Assembly: GCF_001729785.1 (NCBI RefSeq)
Contig: NZ_CP017183.1
Span: 2,790,001 to 2,854,000 of the forward strand
Direction: 5' to 3'
DNA: 64,000 nt
Origin: Enterobacter hormaechei subsp. xiangfangensis
GTDB lineage: Bacteria; Pseudomonadota; Gammaproteobacteria; Enterobacterales; Enterobacteriaceae
Shown here: piece after piece, positions 60,169 through 64,000 of the stretch
Numbering within the stretch: position 1 is the first letter of the stretch
How the letters are laid out: the number at the start of each line of letters is the position of its first letter
Notes under the pieces: model-generated
What the model was told of the DNA's origin: nothing
Seen by the model: only the letters and a program-made list of their open reading frames with translations
The model's database searches: none
Made by a program: the position numbers and the translations under genes

Positions 60169-62001
60169 TCAATGTTTCAACGAGTAGTAGATCTTTTCTG
60201 CCAGCCCTTGCGAAATACCCGGCACTTTTGCAATTTCTTCCATACTGGCGTTGAGTAATCCTTGCAATCCGCCCATATACTTCAACAGCATCTGGCGACG
60301 TTTTGGCCCGACGCCTTCAATCGTCTCAAGGGTACTGGTATTTTTCACTTTCGCCCGTTTTTTACGGTGCCCGCTGATGGCATGATCGTGCGACTCATCG
60401 CGAATATGCTGGATCACGTGCAGCGCAGGGGAATCCGGCGGCAGGCTAAAGCCCTCGCCTTCCGGCTCAAAGAACAGCGTTTCCAGGCCAGCCTTACGAT
60501 CTGCCCCCTTCGCTACCCCTAGCAGCAGCGGATGGTTCTTGTCCCACTCTACGTCGAGCGATTCGAATACCGCCTTCGCCTGCCCCAACTGCCCTTTCCC
60601 GCCGTCGATAAGGATAACGTCCGGGATTTTGCTCTCTTCAATCGCTTTACCATAGCGACGGCGCAGCACCTGGTTCATGGCGGCATAATCGTCACCGGGC
60701 GTAATGCCGGTGATGTTATAGCGACGATACTCTGCCCGCAGGGGGCCATTCGCATCAAAGACCACACACGACGCCACGGTCTGCTCACCCATCGTATGGC
60801 TGATGTCGAAGCATTCCATGCGTTTCACTTCCGGCAGCTTGAGCAGCGTAGCAAGGGCGGTTAAACGCTGACTGACGGTCGACTGCTGGGACAGTTTGGT
60901 GGTCAGCGCCGTGGCGGCATTGGTTCGCGCCAGCTTCAGATAACGCGCGCGATCGCCCCGCGGTTTCGTCTGGACATTCACCCGGCGGCCTGCCAGCTCT
61001 GAAAGCGAATCTGCCAGCAGGGTTTTATCGTCGAGCGTGAAGTCTAGAAGGATCTCCGAGGGCAGCGTACGCATCTGGCTGCCCTGCAAATAAAACTGGC
61101 CGACAAAAGTCTCCACCACTTCACCCAGCTCAGTGCCGCCCGGCACCTTCGGGAAGTAGCTGCGGCTGCCGAGCACTTTGCCCTGACGAATAAACAGCAC
61201 GTGAACACAGGCCAGACCGGCGTCAAAGGCTACGCCGATAACATCGAGGTCGTCGCCCGTATTAGAAACAAACTGCTTCTCGGTCACCCTGCGCACCGCC
61301 TGGATCTGGTCGCGGATGCGTGCGGCCTCTTCAAATTCCAGCGCCGCGCTGGCTTTTTCCATACGAGTAATCAGTTGCGTCAGCACCTGATCGTCTTTCC
61401 CGGCTAAAAACAGGCGGACATATTCCACCTGCTGCGCGTACTCTTCTTCGCTTACCAGCCCTTCAACGCACGGCCCCAGGCAGCGGCCAATCTGATATTG
61501 CAGGCACGGCCGGGAACGGTTGCGGTAGACGCTGTTTTCACACTGGCGAACGGGGAAGATTTTTTGCAACAGCGCCAGCGTTTCGCGTACGGCATAACCG
61601 TTCGGGAAAGGGCCAAAGTATTCACCCTTCGCATGCTTAGCGCCACGATGCATCGCCAGGCGAGGATGGGTATCACCGCTCAGGAAGATAAACGGGTAGG
61701 ACTTATCATCGCGCAACAGGACGTTGTAGCGCGGCTGATACAGCTTGATATAGTTGTGCTCAAGCAGCAGCGCTTCCGTTTCCGTATGCGTTACGGTGAC
61801 ATCAATGTTGTGTATAAGTGCGACCAGCGCTTCGGTTTTACGGGAGGCAAGGTTGCTGCGGAAATAGCTGGAAAGGCGTTTTTTCAGATCTTTTGCCTTA
61901 CCGACATAGATAACCGTACCGCCAGCGTCGTACATTCGGTAGACGCCCGGCTGGCTGGTGACGGTTTTCAGAAATGCTTTTGAATCGAACGCTTCACTCA
62001 C
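60169..62001 (-). CDS. uvrC: UvrC, excinuclease ABC subunit C
   Basis: A 610-residue nucleotide-excision-repair nuclease. The GIY-YIG domain (about 14-95: [25 protein letters not shown]) makes the 3' incision. The UVR motif that binds UvrB is near 205-240 ([18 protein letters not shown]). The RNase H-like 5' nuclease has [11 protein letters not shown] and [11 protein letters not shown]. The tandem HhH region is [20 protein letters not shown] and [13 protein letters not shown]. The start is a GTG at 62001 overlapping the uvrY stop (GTGA), giving the E. coli length; the ORF extends nine codons further inside uvrY without homology. Confidence 0.98.
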   Translation of the reverse strand: MSEAFDSKAFLKTVTSQPGVYRMYDAGGTVIYVGKAKDLKKRLSSYFRSNLASRKTEALVALIHNIDVTVTHTETEALLLEHNYIKLYQPRYNVLLRDDKSYPFIFLSGDTHPRLAMHRGAKHAKGEYFGPFPNGYAVRETLALLQKIFPVRQCENSVYRNRSRPCLQYQIGRCLGPCVEGLVSEEEYAQQVEYVRLFLAGKDDQVLTQLITRMEKASAALEFEEAARIRDQIQAVRRVTEKQFVSNTGDDLDVIGVAFDAGLACVHVLFIRQGKVLGSRSYFPKVPGGTELGEVVETFVGQFYLQGSQMRTLPSEILLDFTLDDKTLLADSLSELAGRRVNVQTKPRGDRARYLKLARTNAATALTTKLSQQSTVSQRLTALATLLKLPEVKRMECFDISHTMGEQTVASCVVFDANGPLRAEYRRYNITGITPGDDYAAMNQVLRRRYGKAIEESKIPDVILIDGGKGQLGQAKAVFESLDVEWDKNHPLLLGVAKGADRKAGLETLFFEPEGEGFSLPPDSPALHVIQHIRDESHDHAISGHRKKRAKVKNTSTLETIEGVGPKRRQMLLKYMGGLQGLLNASMEEIAKVPGISQGLAEKIYYSLKH

Positions 62002-62654
62002 TGACTTATTAACGACTCCGCATTGCACAAACCATGGCGAATGGCCAGGTGAGTCAGTTCGACATCACCGTGAATGTTCAATTTACTGAACATCCGATAG
62101 CGATAGCTGTTGACCGTTTTCGGGCTGAGATTCAACTGCTCTGAGATCTCATTCACCTTCTGACCTTTAGTGATCATCAGCATAATCTGCAATTCGCGCT
62201 CAGACAAACTGGCAAACGGAGATTCCGTTTTTTCCGGTTCAATCTGACTCAGAGCCATCTGTTGAGCAATATCAGAAGCGATGTAACGCTGCCCGGCGTA
62301 TACGGTGCGGATCGCATTGACAACTTCCTGCGGCGCGGCGCCTTTACTGAGATACCCGGCAGCACCCGCCTGCATAACCCTGGCAGGCAGCGGATTTTCG
62401 GTATGGACGGTCAGCATGATAACTTTGGTATCAACGAACATGCGCGCGATTTTGCGCGTGGCTTCAAGCCCGCCAATACCGGGCATGTTCATATCCATCA
62501 GCACCACGTCTGCGGAGTTAGCGCGACACCATTTGACGGCATCTTCGCCACAGCACGCCTCGCCGGCAACTTTAATACCCTTTATATCTTCAAGAATGCG
62601 TCGTATCCCTGCGCGCACCAGTTCGTGGTCATCAACAAGAAGGACGTTGATCAA
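61998..62654 (-). CDS. uvrY: UvrY, response regulator of the BarA-UvrY system
   Basis: A 218-residue NarL/FixJ-type regulator. The receiver domain has [10 protein letters not shown] and phosphoacceptor Asp54 in [13 protein letters not shown], Thr in IMLTVHTEN and Lys in GYLSKGAAP. The C-terminal LuxR HTH is [43 protein letters not shown]. It activates csrB/csrC and so affects carbon flow, motility and biofilm. Translationally coupled to uvrC by the GTGA overlap. Confidence 0.98.
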   Translation of the reverse strand: MINVLLVDDHELVRAGIRRILEDIKGIKVAGEACCGEDAVKWCRANSADVVLMDMNMPGIGGLEATRKIARMFVDTKVIMLTVHTENPLPARVMQAGAAGYLSKGAAPQEVVNAIRTVYAGQRYIASDIAQQMALSQIEPEKTESPFASLSERELQIMLMITKGQKVNEISEQLNLSPKTVNSYRYRMFSKLNIHGDVELTHLAIRHGLCNAESLISQ

Positions 62655-63118
62655 AGGAAATGTCTCCAGAATAGGGATAACGCTACTGACTGCTAATTGG
62701 GTTTATATTAACGGTTTTCCATGCAAGATTAAAACGCTAAAAAATCGGCTATACGATTCTGGTCTCGTTTTTGGAAATTAGGCTGTACAGCAAGTGGAAA
62801 GAAAACCCTTGTCCGCTGGGCTTTTACCGCTATTTTCTAGCATCGATTTTCAAAAAGTTACTAAAACAGTTGTTAACTCAAACGAAAAAGAGCGCGCGAT
62901 TTTTTGTAACAACAATTAACGAATGACGAACCGGGGATAAACATTTAATTGCCGCTAACATATTGGACAGAGTACCTTCATAATCCGCGTCGACCAATAA
63001 TCGCGGCGCGACAAGTATAAAAAACAACCACTGCATTTTTTGCCATAGCTTGTGGTATACTCCGCCGCCTTAACTTTCATCGTCGCGCTCATGCGCTGTT
63101 TTATAATGAGGAAAATAA
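62655..63118. other. Divergent regulatory region uvrY / yecF
   Basis: A 464-base gap with no convincing gene. The right end contains the yecF promoter (listed separately). The middle is A+T-rich. UvrY is SdiA-activated in E. coli, but I could not identify an SdiA site by eye. Confidence 0.55.
63053..63061 (+). promoter_or_regulatory. Extended -10 promoter of yecF
   Basis: TGG-TATACT is an extended -10 element about 58 bases upstream of the yecF ATG; no good -35 is visible 17 bases upstream, which extended -10 promoters tolerate. Confidence 0.5.
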
Positions 63119-63343
63119 ATGAGCACACCTGAATTTGCCACTGCCGAGAATAACCAGGAACTGGCACAGGAAGTAAACTGCCTGAAGTCGCTGCTGACGC
63201 TTATGCTACAGGCGATGGGCCAGGCTGATGCTGGTCGTGTGATCATTAAAATGGAAAAACAGATCGCGCAGATGGAAGACCAGGCGGAATCCGCTGTTTT
63301 TGCCAATACGGTTAAGCAAATTAAACAAGCCTACCGCCAGTAA
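63119..63343 (+). CDS. yecF: YecF, small conserved protein (DUF2594)
   Basis: A 74-residue, largely helical, acidic protein ([47 protein letters not shown] end) between uvrY and sdiA as in E. coli. GAGG precedes the ATG by about seven bases. Likely a coiled-coil dimer by heptad pattern. Function unknown. Confidence 0.93.
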   Translation: MSTPEFATAENNQELAQEVNCLKSLLTLMLQAMGQADAGRVIIKMEKQIAQMEDQAESAVFANTVKQIKQAYRQ

Positions 63344-63384
63344 CAAAAACGGCTGGATGCAAAGCATTCAGCCGTTTTCTCGTC
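63344..63384. terminator. Bidirectional terminator between yecF and sdiA
   Basis: AAAAACGGCTGGATGC-AAA-GCATTCAGCCGTTTTC: a long stem with one mismatch, an A run on one side and T run on the other, between converging genes. Confidence 0.92.
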
Positions 63385-63407
63385 TGACACGCAGAACGTG
63401 ATATCAG

Positions 63408-64000
63408 TCAGATAAGTCCCGTCGCCGCGGCATAACACGCTATCTGGATCTTATTCGGTGCGTTGAATTTCTTCTGCATATTCTTCTGGTGGAAATTGAC
63501 GGTATTTTCCGAGATGGAAAGAATGATGGCGATTTCTGCCGACGTCTTCCCTTCTGCGGTCCACTTCAGAATTTCCCGTTCACGCTTGCTGAATTTCATT
63601 TCAGGCGGCATCACCGTCTCATGTTCAAAGCGCAACAGCGTAGTGAGCGCCATCTGGACCAGCATTTGTAAACGCAGCTCAACTTCTTCACTGGATATCG
63701 AGTGTGCCTGTAAGCTGGTACATGACACGGAAAGGAAACCGAGCGCATGATTTGGCATCATCAGACACTGCGTTATTCCCTTGCGTAAACCGTGGTCCCG
63801 CGCGCCGTCCCATAATTGCTGGGCATCCGTGAATAATTCATCCGTCCAGGGCAAATGTCCCTGAATGAAATTCTCCGGCTTCAGTACCGGGTCAATGGCG
63901 AAATAATTCTCGGATTGATATTGCGCCATCCATTGTTGCGGATAACTGGAATGGACGGAGGTTCGCGGGCGGGTAAATGGCACAGGGTGTCGAACACAAA
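63408..64000 (-). CDS. sdiA: SdiA, LuxR-type quorum-sensing regulator (5' end outside window)
   Basis: The C-terminal ~197 of about 240 residues are visible, and the frame stays open to the window edge (CVRHPVPFTRP at the upstream end). The autoinducer-binding domain carries FAIDPVLKPENFIQGHLPW and GITQCLMMPNHALGFLSVS. The LuxR HTH is FSKREREILKWTAEGKTSAEIA followed by ILSISENTVNFHQKNMQKKF. SdiA detects acyl-homoserine lactones made by other bacteria. The HTH is nearly identical to E. coli, the ligand domain less so. An internal GTG at 63983 is not the start. Confidence 0.96.
   Translation of the reverse strand, partial: CVRHPVPFTRPRTSVHSSYPQQWMAQYQSENYFAIDPVLKPENFIQGHLPWTDELFTDAQQLWDGARDHGLRKGITQCLMMPNHALGFLSVSCTSLQAHSISSEEVELRLQMLVQMALTTLLRFEHETVMPPEMKFSKREREILKWTAEGKTSAEIAIILSISENTVNFHQKNMQKKFNAPNKIQIACYAAATGLI

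Overview
The window looks like chromosomal DNA from a member of the Enterobacteriaceae close to Enterobacter (Enterobacter, Lelliottia or Leclercia type). From yecN to sdiA the gene order follows the E. coli K-12 flhDC/uvrC segment (yecE-yecN-cmoAB-cutC-yecM-argS-flhEAB-cheZYBR-tap-tar / cheWA-motBA-flhCD-uspC-otsAB-araHGF-ftnB-yecJ-azuC-yecR-ftnA-yecH-tyrP-yecA-tRNAs-pgsA-uvrC-uvrY-yecF-sdiA). Most proteins match E. coli products in length and motifs. The differences are blocks inserted between conserved genes. The genus is an inference from gene content, not from a database comparison.

1-2330: visibly A+T-richer end of an integrated element. It carries a partial ORF, a small acidic protein gene and a large serine recombinase. 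The element sits inside yecE, of which only the 3' part remains (about 2331-2681). 2733-8495: yecN, cmoAB, a REP and an ERIC/IRU element, cutC-yecM and argS; torYZ of E. coli is absent. 8530-11257: an inserted two-gene operon for unsaturated rhamnogalacturonides (GPH transporter and GH105 hydrolase), with a possible KdgR-like operator upstream.

11519-34036: the flagellar/chemotaxis region, all on the minus strand: flhBAE; the tar-tap-cheRBYZ operon with a consensus sigma-28 promoter; motAB-cheAW; and flhDC with recognisable CRP and RcsAB sites. Between tar and cheW, contiguous in E. coli, lie an archaic (Csu-like) chaperone-usher pilus operon and a divergent dicarboxylate/amino-acid symporter gene preceded by a full CRP palindrome.

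34833-50364: uspC, otsBA, araFGH, a DJ-1 family gene, ftnB, a Dcu-type transporter, yecJ, the 27-codon azuC (AzuCR dual-function RNA), a DHA2 MFS transporter, an RpiB-like isomerase, yecR, ftnA, yecH and tyrP with a strong and a weak TyrR box. 50365-58995: a structured intergenic element, yecA, a five-gene branched-chain amino-acid ABC transporter operon, an orphan gene, a LysR regulator and small uncharacterised genes beside the tRNA cluster. 59102-64000: tRNA-Leu, tRNA-Cys, tRNA-Gly, pgsA, uvrY-uvrC, yecF and sdiA, which is cut by the window edge.

FlhDC drives the flagellar operons, which supply the export gate (FlhAB), stator (MotAB) and chemotaxis pathway (Tar/Tap-CheW-CheA-CheY/Z with CheR/CheB adaptation). 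The pilus operon inside this region places an adhesion system next to motility. No CRISPR array, complete insertion sequence or rRNA was seen. The least explained parts are the yecE-integrated element, the structured element after tyrP, and the small overlapping ORFs next to the tRNAs.
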